This document shows, in pieces, positions 52,353 through 60,850 of a DNA stretch of 64,000 bases (positions within the stretch are counted from its first letter, which is position 1; every line of letters starts with the position of its first letter). Origin of the DNA: Nonomuraea sp. SYSU D8015 (GTDB lineage Bacteria; Actinomycetota; Actinomycetes; Streptosporangiales; Streptosporangiaceae). The position numbers were made by a program, and so were the translations under genes. The stretch is taken from the NCBI RefSeq assembly GCF_008065375.1, contig NZ_VJYI01000014.1:62001-126000 (forward strand), given 5' to 3'. The notes beneath the pieces were generated by a model. The model ran no database searches, was not told where the DNA came from, and was given only the letters and a program-made list of their open reading frames with translations.

Positions 52353-53780
52353 ATGAAGAACTTCGCACGTCATACGGCGGCGCCGGCCATGGCGCTCTGC
52401 CTCCTCGCCACACTGGCACCCCAGCAGGCGTCGGCCCGCAGCACGCTCGGCTGGGGGCCGTGTCCGGACGGTGACGGCGGTCTCGGCATGGAGTGCGCCG
52501 CACTTCGCGTACCGGTGGACTGGTCCCGTCCCGGCGGACGGAAGATCACCCTGATGCTCGGCCGGCTGGCCGCCGACAGGCAGGGCAACGGGGCGGTGCT
52601 GGTGAACTTCGGCGCGGGAGCGCCTGGCATCATGGCGCTGCGTGACCACTTCTCCGGGTCGTTCACCGACCTGCGTCACGACATGGACATCGTCACCTGG
52701 GATCCGCGCGGTTACACCAACGGATTGAGCACTCCGCTGCCCTGTCAGATCAGGAGCAGGCCGGACCCACCACTGCCTCGCGATCAGGCCGGGTTCGACG
52801 AGATCGCGGCCCGGAACCGGGCCGTGGCCGACGAGTGTCGCGATCCGGACCCGGCGCTGTTCGACAGCATCGGCTCGGCGACGCACGCCCGGGACATGGA
52901 GGCGATCAGGAAGGCGCTCGGCGGCTCCCGGCTCAACTTCTACATGGGCTCGTACGGAGGAGCGTTCGGGCAGGCGTACGCGCGGTTGTTCCCCCACGGA
53001 ATCCGCACGATGGTGCTGGACGGCACCGGCAACATGACCCATCCGGAACGCGAGCACCTCGCCCGCGCCCGTGACAGCGAGCAGCGGATGCGCCGCTTCG
53101 TCACCTGGTGCGCGAGCGAGTCCTCCTGTGTCCTGCGCGGGCGCGACATTCCCCGGCTCTGGCAGGCGGTGGTGGCCCGCGCCAACCGCACACCGCTCGA
53201 GACGTCCCGCGGGCCGCTGGACGGCTACACCCTTCAGGAGCGTCTCGCCGCGGCGCTCCTGTGGGCGGGCCCTCAGCCGACGCCGGGCCCCGCGGGATGG
53301 CTGACAGACTGGCCCCGCATCGCCGAGGCCATCGCCGACGCCGACCGGGGCGACGGCTCCGGATTCGCCGCCGTCCCCGGGCTCGCGGGCCCGGCACCGG
53401 ACATCGTCGCCTGCCAGGACATGCCCCGGCACAAGAACTACGCCGCTCTGGCCGCCACTTTGGCCACGCTGAGGCGCCTCGTTCCCAACACGGGCACCGG
53501 GGGGACGACGGCGGGCAGACTCGGATGCCTCGGCTATCCGACGCCCGTCACCTTCCCCGGCGGGCCTCTTCCGCAGGACGTCCCGCCCCTCCTGGGCGTC
53601 GGCACCTGGGGCGACTTCCCGGCCACGAATCGGGTGATCGAGCAGGTCAGGGGCAGTGTCTCGATCTATCACGACGGGCCGGGCCACGAGCTCTACATCT
53701 CCGGCAACGCCTGCGTCACCCGCCACGTGAACACCTATTTCCTCTCACGCGCTCTGCCCGAGTCCGGGACCAGATGCTGA
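52353..53780 (+). CDS. Secreted tripeptidyl-aminopeptidase-like alpha/beta hydrolase
   Basis: The 475-residue protein begins with a signal peptide (MKNFARHTAAPAMALCLLATLAPQQASA). It continues with the N-terminal segment WGPCPDG...MECAALRVPVDWSRPGGRKITLML typical of Streptomyces tripeptidyl aminopeptidases (SlpD/SlpE type). The nucleophile elbow is GSYGG near residue 206; the aspartate/histidine region near 455 is DGPGHELYISGNACV. Cysteine pairs (C-x-x-C in WCASESSCVL) fit extracellular disulphides. ATG 52353 is taken as start because the signal peptide follows at once. Confidence 0.87.
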   Translation: MKNFARHTAAPAMALCLLATLAPQQASARSTLGWGPCPDGDGGLGMECAALRVPVDWSRPGGRKITLMLGRLAADRQGNGAVLVNFGAGAPGIMALRDHFSGSFTDLRHDMDIVTWDPRGYTNGLSTPLPCQIRSRPDPPLPRDQAGFDEIAARNRAVADECRDPDPALFDSIGSATHARDMEAIRKALGGSRLNFYMGSYGGAFGQAYARLFPHGIRTMVLDGTGNMTHPEREHLARARDSEQRMRRFVTWCASESSCVLRGRDIPRLWQAVVARANRTPLETSRGPLDGYTLQERLAAALLWAGPQPTPGPAGWLTDWPRIAEAIADADRGDGSGFAAVPGLAGPAPDIVACQDMPRHKNYAALAATLATLRRLVPNTGTGGTTAGRLGCLGYPTPVTFPGGPLPQDVPPLLGVGTWGDFPATNRVIEQVRGSVSIYHDGPGHELYISGNACVTRHVNTYFLSRALPESGTRC

Positions 53781-53895
53781 GAGGATGCGCCCGCGCCGGC
53801 TCCGGCTTGCGCGTCCACGGCGGGCGGGGGCCAGGCTGGCTCTCATGGCGCTCTCCCTTCGCGACGGCGGGCTCTCAGGAGCGGTGATTGGCGTG

Positions 53896-55164
53896 ATGGA
53901 CGACAACCAAGCGCGACTGCCCGTCATGCTCTGGCGGCGGCTGACTCCGGCATGGCAGGACGTCCTGCTGGCTCTCGCGGTCGCCGCCACGGCGTGGGGC
54001 GGCGCGGTGTGGGAGGCGTCCACGCCGCTCCAGAGCGTCGGCACGCGGCAGGCGCCAGATCTGCCAGTGCTCCTGGCGGTGCTGTGTGTCACGGTGGCGG
54101 GGCCGCTCGTCGTCCGCCGCAGGCTTCCCGTCACGGCGGCGCTCGGCTCCCTCGCGGCAGCGCTGCTCGGGCCAGGGCTGCTCGGGCTGCTGCCGACCAT
54201 GTGGCCCGTACGGCTCGCCGCGGCGCTCGCGTTCTGCTCAGCGGCCTATCACCGTCCGCGGCGCTTCGCCGTGCTGCTGGCCGTCTCGCTCACCTCTGCC
54301 ATCATGCCCATGTTCCTGGCCACGCCGTTCAGCGGTTGGGTGGGCGCGGCGGGGCCGCCGGGCATCGGCCCGTCGCTTCTGGCCCAGGCGGCTCTCATCG
54401 GCGTCGCACCGGTCGCCACCGGCTACGCCCTCCGCCTGCGCCGCGAGCGGGCCGAGCAGCTGGCCCTGCTGTACCAGGAGCAGGCGGCGCGGGCGGTGGC
54501 CGAGGAGCGGGCCTGGATCGCACGTGAGATCCACGACGCTGTGGGCCACCATCTGACCGCGATCCGCATGCAGGCCGGCGCCGCCGCCCACGTCCAGGCC
54601 GGCACCTCACCCCTGGCCACCAGCACGTTCAGGACGATCATCGACCTGGCCGCGACGGCATTGCGCGACATCCGCCTGCTTCTGGACGCGCTTCGCGACG
54701 ACGGCCACACGACCACGTCCATGGGCGCCACCTTGGGGCTGGACGACCTGCCGGCACTCGCCGCCCGCCTGTCCACGCCCGCGTGCCGCATCGAGGTGAC
54801 CCGGACCGGCCAGGACGCGCCACTCGCCGCACTCGTGGACCACTGCGGCTACCGCCTGGTCCAGGAGGCCCTGACCAACGCGGTACGGCACGCCGGAGCC
54901 ACGCGGGCCGACGTACGCGTCCACCGCGAGCGCGACTGCGTCACCCTCGTCGTCGAGGACGACGGGCCCACCACCCCGCCACCCCACAGCAGCCTTCCCG
55001 GCCCTGGAACAGGCCTGCACGGCATGCGGGAACGCGCCCGCCTCCTCGGCGGCGCGCTCAGCATCGCGCCCCGCGTTCCGCACGGCTGGCGGATCCACGC
55101 GGTCCTGCCCGACAGAAGTCCCTCTGCCTGGGAGGACGCCCACAGGACCGCGGCAGGAGGATGA
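53896..55164 (+). CDS. Sensor histidine kinase (NarL/HisKA_3 type)
   Basis: The 422-residue protein has about five membrane helices (residues 20-180), then a HisKA_3 dimerisation domain with the phosphoacceptor H213 in ERAWIAREIHDAVGHHLTAI. An HATPase domain follows (YRLVQEALTNAVRHAGAT, VEDDGP, GTGLHGMRERARLLGG). It senses an unknown membrane signal and phosphorylates the regulator encoded four bases downstream. ATG 53896 is chosen among several in-frame starts (53845, 53785); the longer N-termini are arginine-rich and unlikely. Confidence 0.9.
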   Translation: MDDNQARLPVMLWRRLTPAWQDVLLALAVAATAWGGAVWEASTPLQSVGTRQAPDLPVLLAVLCVTVAGPLVVRRRLPVTAALGSLAAALLGPGLLGLLPTMWPVRLAAALAFCSAAYHRPRRFAVLLAVSLTSAIMPMFLATPFSGWVGAAGPPGIGPSLLAQAALIGVAPVATGYALRLRRERAEQLALLYQEQAARAVAEERAWIAREIHDAVGHHLTAIRMQAGAAAHVQAGTSPLATSTFRTIIDLAATALRDIRLLLDALRDDGHTTTSMGATLGLDDLPALAARLSTPACRIEVTRTGQDAPLAALVDHCGYRLVQEALTNAVRHAGATRADVRVHRERDCVTLVVEDDGPTTPPPHSSLPGPGTGLHGMRERARLLGGALSIAPRVPHGWRIHAVLPDRSPSAWEDAHRTAAGG

Positions 55165-55168
55165 CGCC

Positions 55169-55819
55169 GTGACGATCCGCGTGCTGATCGCCGACGACCA
55201 GGGCGAGGTCCGCTCGGCCCTGCGGCTGGTGCTCGACGCCGAACCCGACATCGAGGTGATCGCCGAGGCGGCCGACGGCGCCCAGGCGATCCGCTGCGCC
55301 CGCGCCGCCAGACCGGACATCGTCATCATGGATCTCCGCATGCCGCGCATGGACGGTCTGTCCGCCATCCGCGCACTCACCGCCCCCGCCCCCGAGCAGG
55401 CTCCCACCGTCATCGCGCTCACGACGTTCGACCTGGACGAGTATGTCTTCGGCAGCCTGCAAGCGGGCGCGGCGGGTTTCCTGCTCAAGGACAATGAGCC
55501 CCGCGTGCTGATCGAGGCCGTCCGCGTGGCCCACCGCGGTCACGCCCTCATCGACCCACAGGTCACGAAGCGCCTGATCCGCCGCTTCGCCGCCCTCAGC
55601 CCGGGCCCGCCACCAGCCGCCCTGGGCCGCCTCACTCCCCGCGAACGCGAAGTCCTCGCCCTCGTCGGCGAGGGCCTGACCAACGCCGAGATCGCCCGGA
55701 CCCTGTGGATCGAGGAGGGCACGGTGAAGACCCACGTCAACCGCATCCTCACCAAGCTCGGTCTCCGCACCCGCGTGCACGCCGCCCTCTACGCCCATCA
55801 GCACGGCATCACCCGATGA
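55169..55819 (+). CDS. NarL/LuxR-type response regulator
   Basis: The 216-residue protein has a receiver domain with phosphoacceptor D55 (IVIMDLRMPRMDG), conserved D9/D10, T and K (LKDN), then a LuxR helix-turn-helix (LTPREREVLALVGEGLTNAEIARTLWIEEGTVKTHVNRILTKLGLRTRV). It is the partner of the kinase immediately upstream. GTG 55169 has AGGAGG upstream. Confidence 0.95.
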   Translation: MTIRVLIADDQGEVRSALRLVLDAEPDIEVIAEAADGAQAIRCARAARPDIVIMDLRMPRMDGLSAIRALTAPAPEQAPTVIALTTFDLDEYVFGSLQAGAAGFLLKDNEPRVLIEAVRVAHRGHALIDPQVTKRLIRRFAALSPGPPPAALGRLTPREREVLALVGEGLTNAEIARTLWIEEGTVKTHVNRILTKLGLRTRVHAALYAHQHGITR

Positions 55820-55985
55820 GTCCACGACCTCTCCCGGCCCGTACGTTCTTCCGCCCGTTCATGCGGCCCTTCCCTGGATCTCACGGTGCCACAGGACTTC
55901 GCGGACGCGCGCGATGCCGGGGTCAGGTGCCTGCGGTAGGTGGTGAAGGGCAGTCCGTGCGGGTCAGGCGCCCCCAGGAACGCAT

Positions 55986-56010
55986 GAGCCCACCCGGAGC
56001 GGGTGGGCTC
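55986..56010. terminator. Hairpin between the response regulator and the GNAT gene
   Basis: GAGCCCACCC (55986-55995) pairs perfectly with GGGTGGGCTC (56001-56010) around GGAGC. It can serve the convergent genes on both sides. Confidence 0.7.
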
Positions 56011-56054
56011 ACGCCGGTCGGCCGAGGGGCTCACACCAGGGGATGGTGCGGGCT

Positions 56055-56657
56055 TCAGGCGGTGATCAGTTCGGCGGCCGTCAGGTCGCGGAAGACCGTG
56101 GTCGGGAGGTCTTCGGAGGCGCGCTGGAAGAGGGCGCCCGAGGCGCGGTGGGGAAGGTCCACCGTGCGGATGTGGCGGAAGCCGCGGCTGCGGTAGTACG
56201 CCTGGAGGCGCGGGTTCGCCTTGGCGCAGTCCAGCCGGACCCAGGGCAGGCCGGAGGCGAAGGCCGCGGCGCTGGCCCAGTCCAGCAGGGCGTCACCGAG
56301 GCCGCTTCCGGACCACGGCCGGGCCACGGCGAGCTTGTGGATGTAGAGCGCCGCGCCCGGATCGTCGGCCGGTGTCCAGAATTCCGGGTCGGCGTGGTCG
56401 TCGAGGGCTATGGTGGCGACCGGCGGTGCTGACTCGTCGGGGTCGAGATAGCGAAGCTCGTCGTCCAGCAGGAACAGCACCCGCTCCTCTATGAGCGGCT
56501 CGATCCGCTCGGGGCCGAACCCGTTGCGGGGCCACTGCCGCACGCCCTGCGTGTAGAGCCACTCGGCGGTGTCCGCGAGCAGCGTGAGTACGCCGGGAAG
56601 GTCCGATGGTTCCGCGCGGCGGAGTGCGAGCGGGTGAAGCAGGGTGTTTGTGTGCAT
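56055..56657 (-). CDS. GNAT-family N-acetyltransferase
   Basis: The 200-residue protein carries GNAT features: RRAEPSDLPGVLTLLADTAEWLYTQGVRQWP at the start, ALYIHKLAVARPWSGSGLGDALLDWASAAAFASG (acetyl-CoA site) and AYYRSRGFRHIRTVDL. The acceptor is unknown. ATG 56657 is taken because GGGAG lies seven bases before; an upstream in-frame extension to 56783 is basic and lacks family sequence. Confidence 0.87.
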   Translation of the reverse strand: MHTNTLLHPLALRRAEPSDLPGVLTLLADTAEWLYTQGVRQWPRNGFGPERIEPLIEERVLFLLDDELRYLDPDESAPPVATIALDDHADPEFWTPADDPGAALYIHKLAVARPWSGSGLGDALLDWASAAAFASGLPWVRLDCAKANPRLQAYYRSRGFRHIRTVDLPHRASGALFQRASEDLPTTVFRDLTAAELITA

Positions 56658-56857
56658 AGTCCAACTCCCGTTGCGTTGGGTTTCTACGCGAGCGCATAGC
56701 GTGATGACGCAATGTCGCGTAAGGGTGAATTGGGGCCTCAACCCGATATATATGGATAAATGGCGATTTAGGGGAGTATGCACGACTCCCCCAGGCCAGC
56801 GAGGCGGCTATTTCTCGCTGCGCCCGGCCGGCGGGATCACCCCTTCACCCGAGCCCT

Positions 56858-57613
56858 TCAGCGGCGGTCGAGCTCGTATCTGATCAAATGTTTGTCGGCG
56901 GGAAGCACCGACACAGCGACACGCACTGGCATGTCGGCCCCGTCGTACCCAACTCGGACGTACACCATGACTGGCGTGCCGAGCTCGAGTTGGAGGCGCT
57001 CGGCCTCCTCCTGGTTGGGCATGCGGGCCCAGATGTCGTCGACGACGCGCACCTGCGCATGACCCAGCTCCTCCAGCACCCGGTTCGCCCCTCGCGCGAT
57101 GTCTCCGGGCCTGGCGATCTCGGAGTCGGCAACCAGATCACGGGGAAAGTAGGAATCGTTGGTGTTGTACGGCTGGCCGTCCACGAAACGCAGACGGCGT
57201 CTCACCACCGCCAATTCCCCATCAGCCAACTCCAGCCTGCTGGCGATCTCCTCCACCGGAGACACCGTCAGCACCTCGATGTACTGGCTTGGCTCGCGGC
57301 CTTCCTGCGCCACGGCGTAGGCGAAGGCCTCCCGCAGTTCCCCAGTGGGTTGCGGCTCCAGCTCCCGCTGCGGGTAGATGAGCAACGGTCGCCGGTCTCT
57401 GACCACGGTTCCGCGCCGCGGCGTGCGCGTAACGAGCCCTTCATTGACGAGCTCCCCGAGGGCCAGCCTTACGGTGTTCCTGCTCACCCCATGGTCTTCC
57501 ATGAGTTGTGCCTCGGTCGGCAGCTGTGCCCCGGGGCCGAGGACACCCGAGTAGATGGCTCGACGCAACTCCGCAGCCACCTGCTGATACAGCACCGACC
57601 TTGCCACTTTCAC
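56858..57613 (-). CDS. HutC-type GntR regulator (winged helix plus UTRA)
   Basis: The 251-residue protein has a GntR winged helix (SVLYQQVAAELRRAIYSGVLGPGAQLPTEAQLMEDHGVSRNTVRLALGELVNEGLVTRTPRRGTVV, 6-72) and a UTRA ligand domain (about 90-245, ending PVRVAVSVLPADKHLIRYEL). UTRA senses small molecules such as sugars or histidine-like ligands. Start GTG 57613 or 57607. It is divergent from a small gene 131 bases away. Confidence 0.92.
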   Translation of the reverse strand: MKVARSVLYQQVAAELRRAIYSGVLGPGAQLPTEAQLMEDHGVSRNTVRLALGELVNEGLVTRTPRRGTVVRDRRPLLIYPQRELEPQPTGELREAFAYAVAQEGREPSQYIEVLTVSPVEEIASRLELADGELAVVRRRLRFVDGQPYNTNDSYFPRDLVADSEIARPGDIARGANRVLEELGHAQVRVVDDIWARMPNQEEAERLQLELGTPVMVYVRVGYDGADMPVRVAVSVLPADKHLIRYELDRR

Positions 57614-57618
57614 CCCTT

Positions 57619-57630
57619 TTGTTCCAACAA
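57619..57630. promoter_or_regulatory. Palindrome upstream of the HutC-type regulator
   Basis: TTGTTCCAACAA is a perfect 12-base palindrome six bases upstream of the regulator start, in an otherwise AT-enriched intergenic region. It could be an autoregulatory operator (inference). Confidence 0.35.
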
Positions 57631-57744
57631 TTTAGACGATCTGGTTCTAGCAGGCCACAACCCCTTGACCGAACCCCCTTGAGCGGCCCATCATCCATTC
57701 GTTGGTACAAATCCATCTAAAGGCCGGTGAGGGGGTGAAGGCCA

Positions 57745-58068
57745 GTGTTGCCGGTCCGCACGGGTACGCCGTACCTGCCCTGGCATGACCCTGGTGACGC
57801 AACACGTTTACTGCGTGACGCGTTGCCCCGCCAGGGTTTCACCCACACCTACCAGAGCAATCGGCATGGCGAGTCCGTGCAATCGGTGTTGACTGAGCTG
57901 ACCGTGTGGTGCGATGACGGATCCTTTGTCTGGAACGAGGAGGGTGGCGCCCCCGTCACGCACCCCATTGATGACCCGGTTGGTGCAGCTCAACGCATCG
58001 CCGCACGTTACCGGCAGCAGGAGCCTCCACGCTCCCCCATCGACTCCGTGTGCGATCACACGGCCTAG
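57745..58068 (+). CDS. Hypothetical 107-residue protein
   Basis: The frame from GTG 57745 encodes LPVRTGTPYLPWHDPGDATRLLRDALPRQGF... and ELTVWCDDGSFVWNEEGGAPVTHPIDDPVGAAQRIAARY. The composition is natural, with W, C and acidic residues, and an intrinsic terminator follows 51 bases after the stop. Family not recognised. It is divergent from the HutC-type regulator and may be its target. Confidence 0.65.
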   Translation: MLPVRTGTPYLPWHDPGDATRLLRDALPRQGFTHTYQSNRHGESVQSVLTELTVWCDDGSFVWNEEGGAPVTHPIDDPVGAAQRIAARYRQQEPPRSPIDSVCDHTA

Positions 58069-58525
58069 GACTCCATCCCTCGCCGGAGTCCTGGCGCCGC
58101 CGCTCACGGGGCAGGAAGCGCGTCCTGGCGGGTCCCCCACGCCCGCCAGGGCGCGTTTTCCTCATTTGGGGACCGACCGATGGAGCTCTTCCTCCCGACA
58201 GGGTTCTCACTCCCACTGGGGTTTACGCCGCGCCGGCGGCCCCCGGGCCGGTCGGTACGGCCGGACGGCAGGCATGACCGCAACCGGTGGCCGCACGGCC
58301 ACCATCGCCACCAAGTCCGTTCCGCTCACGTCCGCCGCCAAGATCGAGCCGTCCACGTTGACGTCTACTGCCTCATCATCGCCCCGTCGAGCCCAGCCTG
58401 GGGGCAGCTTCGGGATCGTGGGACTGGTGGGGTTTCTGGGTACGAATCCAATCTACGGATCAAGGTCAACTAGTGGGAGGATTTACGCCGGAGTGGATAA
58501 GGATTCATTCTTCCCGGCATTCTCC
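58069..58525. other. Gap with terminator, no gene seen
   Basis: These 457 bases lie between convergent genes. The left part carries the terminator of the small gene; the rest (58160-58525) shows no feature I can support. Confidence 0.5.
58120..58159 (+). terminator. Intrinsic terminator of the small hypothetical gene
   Basis: GCGTCCTGGCGGG (58120-58132) pairs with CCCGCCAGGGCGC (58142-58154) with one G-T pair and a 9-base loop, followed by GTTTTC. Confidence 0.8.
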
Positions 58526-58924
58526 TCACCCGTCGACCGGCTCCCAGTTCACCAGTGACAGGCTCTCGTCGATCCGGCTGTAGGACGCCCGCACGCGCTC
58601 GCCGGGCTCGGGAGGCCGCCTGCCGTGCCAGTTCCCGTACACCACACACCCCGGCACCGCCGCCAGCCGCACCATCACGACCACGTACGGCTCCCGCGCC
58701 CCCGGCATGAACGGCTGGTGGTTGACGATCCAGCTCTCGACCCGGCCCTCGGGGTCCACCTCCTGCCAGTGCCACGCCTCCGTACGGCAGGCCGGGCAGA
58801 ACGCCCTGGCCGGGAAGCGCGTCGTCCCGCAGGCGTCGCAGCACTGCACGGCGAACTCGTGCCTGGCGATCCGCTCCCACCACTCCCTGGAGTCCCGGTC
58901 GGGCTCGGGCCGGTAGACCACCAT
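58526..58924 (-). CDS. OB-fold / zinc-ribbon (DUF35) acyl-CoA binding protein
   Basis: The 132-residue protein has a rubredoxin-like zinc ribbon C-D-A-C ... C-P-A-C (QCCDACGTTRFPARAFCPACRT, near 35-52) and an OB-fold that starts GRVESWIVNHQPF. DUF35 proteins form complexes with lipid-transfer thiolases and hydratases in steroid side-chain degradation. The ATG 58924 overlaps the thiolase stop (TGATG), so the two are made together and probably act as one complex. Confidence 0.9.
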   Translation of the reverse strand: MVVYRPEPDRDSREWWERIARHEFAVQCCDACGTTRFPARAFCPACRTEAWHWQEVDPEGRVESWIVNHQPFMPGAREPYVVVMVRLAAVPGCVVYGNWHGRRPPEPGERVRASYSRIDESLSLVNWEPVDG

Positions 58925-60087
58925 CACGCCCTCCTCAGGATCAGGGCGGAGGTGGCGGGGAGGATGTAGCCGGGCTGGGCCGTGGAGAGCGCCACCTCCG
59001 CGCCCGGCACCTGGCGGTCGCCCGCGTCGCCCCGGAGCTGGGACACCGCCTCCGCTATGTGGTTGACGCCGTGGACGTACCCTTCCGACAGGAAGCCCCC
59101 GTGGGTGTTGACCGGCAGCGGGCCGTCCAGGGCGGTGGCGCCCGAGGCCACGTACGGCCCGCCCTCGCCCTTGGCGCAGAACCCGTAGTCCTCCAGCTGG
59201 ACGATCACCGAGTACGTGAAGCAGTCGTAGATCTCGGCCACGTCGACGTCGCCGGGGCCGAGCCCGGCCTGCGCGTACAGGCGCGGGGCCAGCTCGGCGG
59301 CCGCCGTCACCGCGGGATCCTCGCAGGACAGGTGCGACGTGCCGCCGCCCCAGGCCGCCGCCGAGATCAGCACCGGCGGGCGGTGCAGCGAGCGGGCGCG
59401 TTCGGCCGTGGTGACGACCACGGCGCAGGCGCCGTCCGTCTCCAGGCAACAGTCCAGCAGCCGGAACGGCTCGGCGATCCACCTGCTCGCCAGGTAGTCG
59501 TCCAGCGTGATGGGAGTGCGCATGAGCGCTCGCGGGTTCTTGGCGGCGTTGGCGCGCTGGGTGACCGCCAGCTGCCCGAAGTGTTCGGCCTTGGTGCCGT
59601 ATTTCAGCATGTGGGCGCGGGCGTACATGGCGTACTGCTGCGGCGGGGCGACATACCCGTACGGCGCCTGGTACTGCACCTCCGGGCTCGCCGGCACGCC
59701 CCGGCCGGTGCCGCCCATGCGGAACTCGGAGCGGGCGTTGATCGCCCGGTAGCAGACGACGGTCTCGGCGAGGCCGGCCGCCACCGCGAGTGCGGCCTGG
59801 CCGACCACGGCGTGCGAGACGCTGCCGCCGCCGAACTGGTCCAGGTGCCAGGACAGGTCCGTCAGGCCCAGCGCGGGGCCGACGAGCGTGGGCGGGGCCG
59901 AGTCGCCGACGCGGTGCGTGGCCAGGCCGTCCACGTCATCGGCCGTCAGGCCGGCGTCGTCCAGTGCCGCCAGCACGGCGCGGCAGGCCAGCGTCAGGGT
60001 GCTGACCCCGGAGTCCCTGGTGAAGGGGGTGTATCCGACGCCGGCGATCGCGGTCGCGTCCCGAAAATCAAGCAAGCGCTTGGCCAC
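58924..60087 (-). CDS. Lipid-transfer-type thiolase (Ltp-like)
   Basis: The 387-residue protein belongs to the SCP-x/Ltp thiolase group: AIAGVGYTPFTRDSGVSTLTLACRAVLAALDDAGLTADDVDGLATH and VDVAEIYDCFTYSVIVQLEDYGFCAKGEGG. The usual nucleophilic cysteine site is replaced (QFGGGSVSHAVVGQAAL), as in Ltp proteins that act as aldolases or carriers rather than thiolases. GTG 60087 is set by the promoter (-35 TTGACA, 18 bases, -10 TACGGT, then seven bases); an earlier GTG at 60096 overlaps the -10. Its first codons lie within KstR2-like site 3. Confidence 0.88.
   Translation of the reverse strand: MAKRLLDFRDATAIAGVGYTPFTRDSGVSTLTLACRAVLAALDDAGLTADDVDGLATHRVGDSAPPTLVGPALGLTDLSWHLDQFGGGSVSHAVVGQAALAVAAGLAETVVCYRAINARSEFRMGGTGRGVPASPEVQYQAPYGYVAPPQQYAMYARAHMLKYGTKAEHFGQLAVTQRANAAKNPRALMRTPITLDDYLASRWIAEPFRLLDCCLETDGACAVVVTTAERARSLHRPPVLISAAAWGGGTSHLSCEDPAVTAAAELAPRLYAQAGLGPGDVDVAEIYDCFTYSVIVQLEDYGFCAKGEGGPYVASGATALDGPLPVNTHGGFLSEGYVHGVNHIAEAVSQLRGDAGDRQVPGAEVALSTAQPGYILPATSALILRRA
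60071..60084. promoter_or_regulatory. KstR2-like operator, site 3
   Basis: AGCAAGCGCTTGGC fits A-n-CAAG-nn-CTTG-n-T except the last base. It lies just downstream of the thiolase transcription start, covering its first codons. Confidence 0.7.
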
Positions 60088-60094
60088 ACATCTC

Positions 60095-60124
60095 ACCGTA
60101 GGCCGGACATTTCACCCATGTCAA
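60095..60124 (-). promoter_or_regulatory. Promoter of the thiolase-OB-fold operon
   Basis: On the minus strand, TTGACA (60124-60119), 18 bases, then TACGGT (60100-60095). The predicted start coincides with GTG 60087, so the message is leaderless. Confidence 0.75.
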
Positions 60125-60155
60125 CGCACACGCCGCACCCGCCCCCACACTTGAC

Positions 60156-60185
60156 TTGACACTTTTTCCGGGTACCACCTACCGT
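60156..60185 (+). promoter_or_regulatory. Promoter of the flavin reductase-FadE30-IpdF operon
   Basis: TTGACA (60156-60161), 18 bases, then TACCGT (60180-60185). Site 4 starts right behind it. The element mirrors the thiolase promoter on the other strand. Confidence 0.75.
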
Positions 60186-60188
60186 CCA

Positions 60189-60202
60189 AGCAAGCGCTTG
60201 GT
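60189..60202. promoter_or_regulatory. KstR2-like operator, site 4
   Basis: AGCAAGCGCTTGGT matches the pattern A-n-CAAG-nn-CTTG-n-T fully and is part of the palindrome CCAAGCAAGCGCTTGG (60186-60201). It covers the predicted transcription start. Confidence 0.75.
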
Positions 60203-60238
60203 AAGATAGGCGCAGCCGGTGGACTAGGAGGCGGACCC

Positions 60239-60850
60239 ATGAGCACACACGCAGCCCGGCTCATCGCGCCGGACGGCTGCCGCGGCCTTCCGACGCCTCA
60301 TCAGCGCAGGATTCGCAACGGAGCCGCCATGCCGACGGGCCCTTCCTACCAGAGCGCGAACGGCCACCTCGACAGCCGGCGCTTCCGGCAGGTGCTCGGC
60401 AGGTTCGCGACCGGCGTGGTGGCGATCACGGCGCTCGACCCGGCGAACGGACAACCATGCGGCCTCGCCGCCAACTCCTTCACCTCCGTCTCGCTCGACC
60501 CGCCGCTGGTGGCGTTCTGCGTGGCGCACACCAGCACGAGCTGGCCCCGGGTGCGCGGCGCCGAGGTCGTCACCGTGAACGTGCTGGCCGAGCACCAGCA
60601 GGCGGTGTGCGCCCAGATGGCGACCAAGGGCGGCGACAAGTTCGCCGGACTGAAGTGGACCGGCTCCCCCGGCGGCAACCCGGTGCTCGAGGGCGCGCTG
60701 GCCTGGCTCGACTGCGCGGTCGAGGCCGAGCATCCGGCCGGCGACCACATGATCGTGGTGGCGCGGGTGCTCCAGCTCGACACGCACGCCGACGGCGGCC
60801 CGCTGGTGTTCTTCCGCGGCGGCTACGGGGGGTTCGTTGACGGTTCCTGA
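60239..60850 (+). CDS. HsaB-like flavin reductase
   Basis: The 203-residue protein matches HsaB-type flavin reductases in length and sequence: FRQVLGRFATGVVAITALDPANGQPCGLAANSFTSVSLDPPLVAFCV, VLAEHQQAVCAQMATKGGDKFAGLKW and PLVFFRGGYGGF. HsaB supplies reduced FMN to a ring monooxygenase in steroid degradation; here it may serve an LLM or other oxygenase. ATG 60239 follows AGGAGG. The first ~30 residues are a variable extension; ATG 60329 is an alternative start. Confidence 0.85.
   Translation: MSTHAARLIAPDGCRGLPTPHQRRIRNGAAMPTGPSYQSANGHLDSRRFRQVLGRFATGVVAITALDPANGQPCGLAANSFTSVSLDPPLVAFCVAHTSTSWPRVRGAEVVTVNVLAEHQQAVCAQMATKGGDKFAGLKWTGSPGGNPVLEGALAWLDCAVEAEHPAGDHMIVVARVLQLDTHADGGPLVFFRGGYGGFVDGS

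Noticed and set aside
58470..58883. Minus-strand frame of 137 codons overlapping the OB-fold gene
   Set aside because: Out-of-frame shadow; the zinc-ribbon/OB-fold frame has conserved cysteines and a coupled start.
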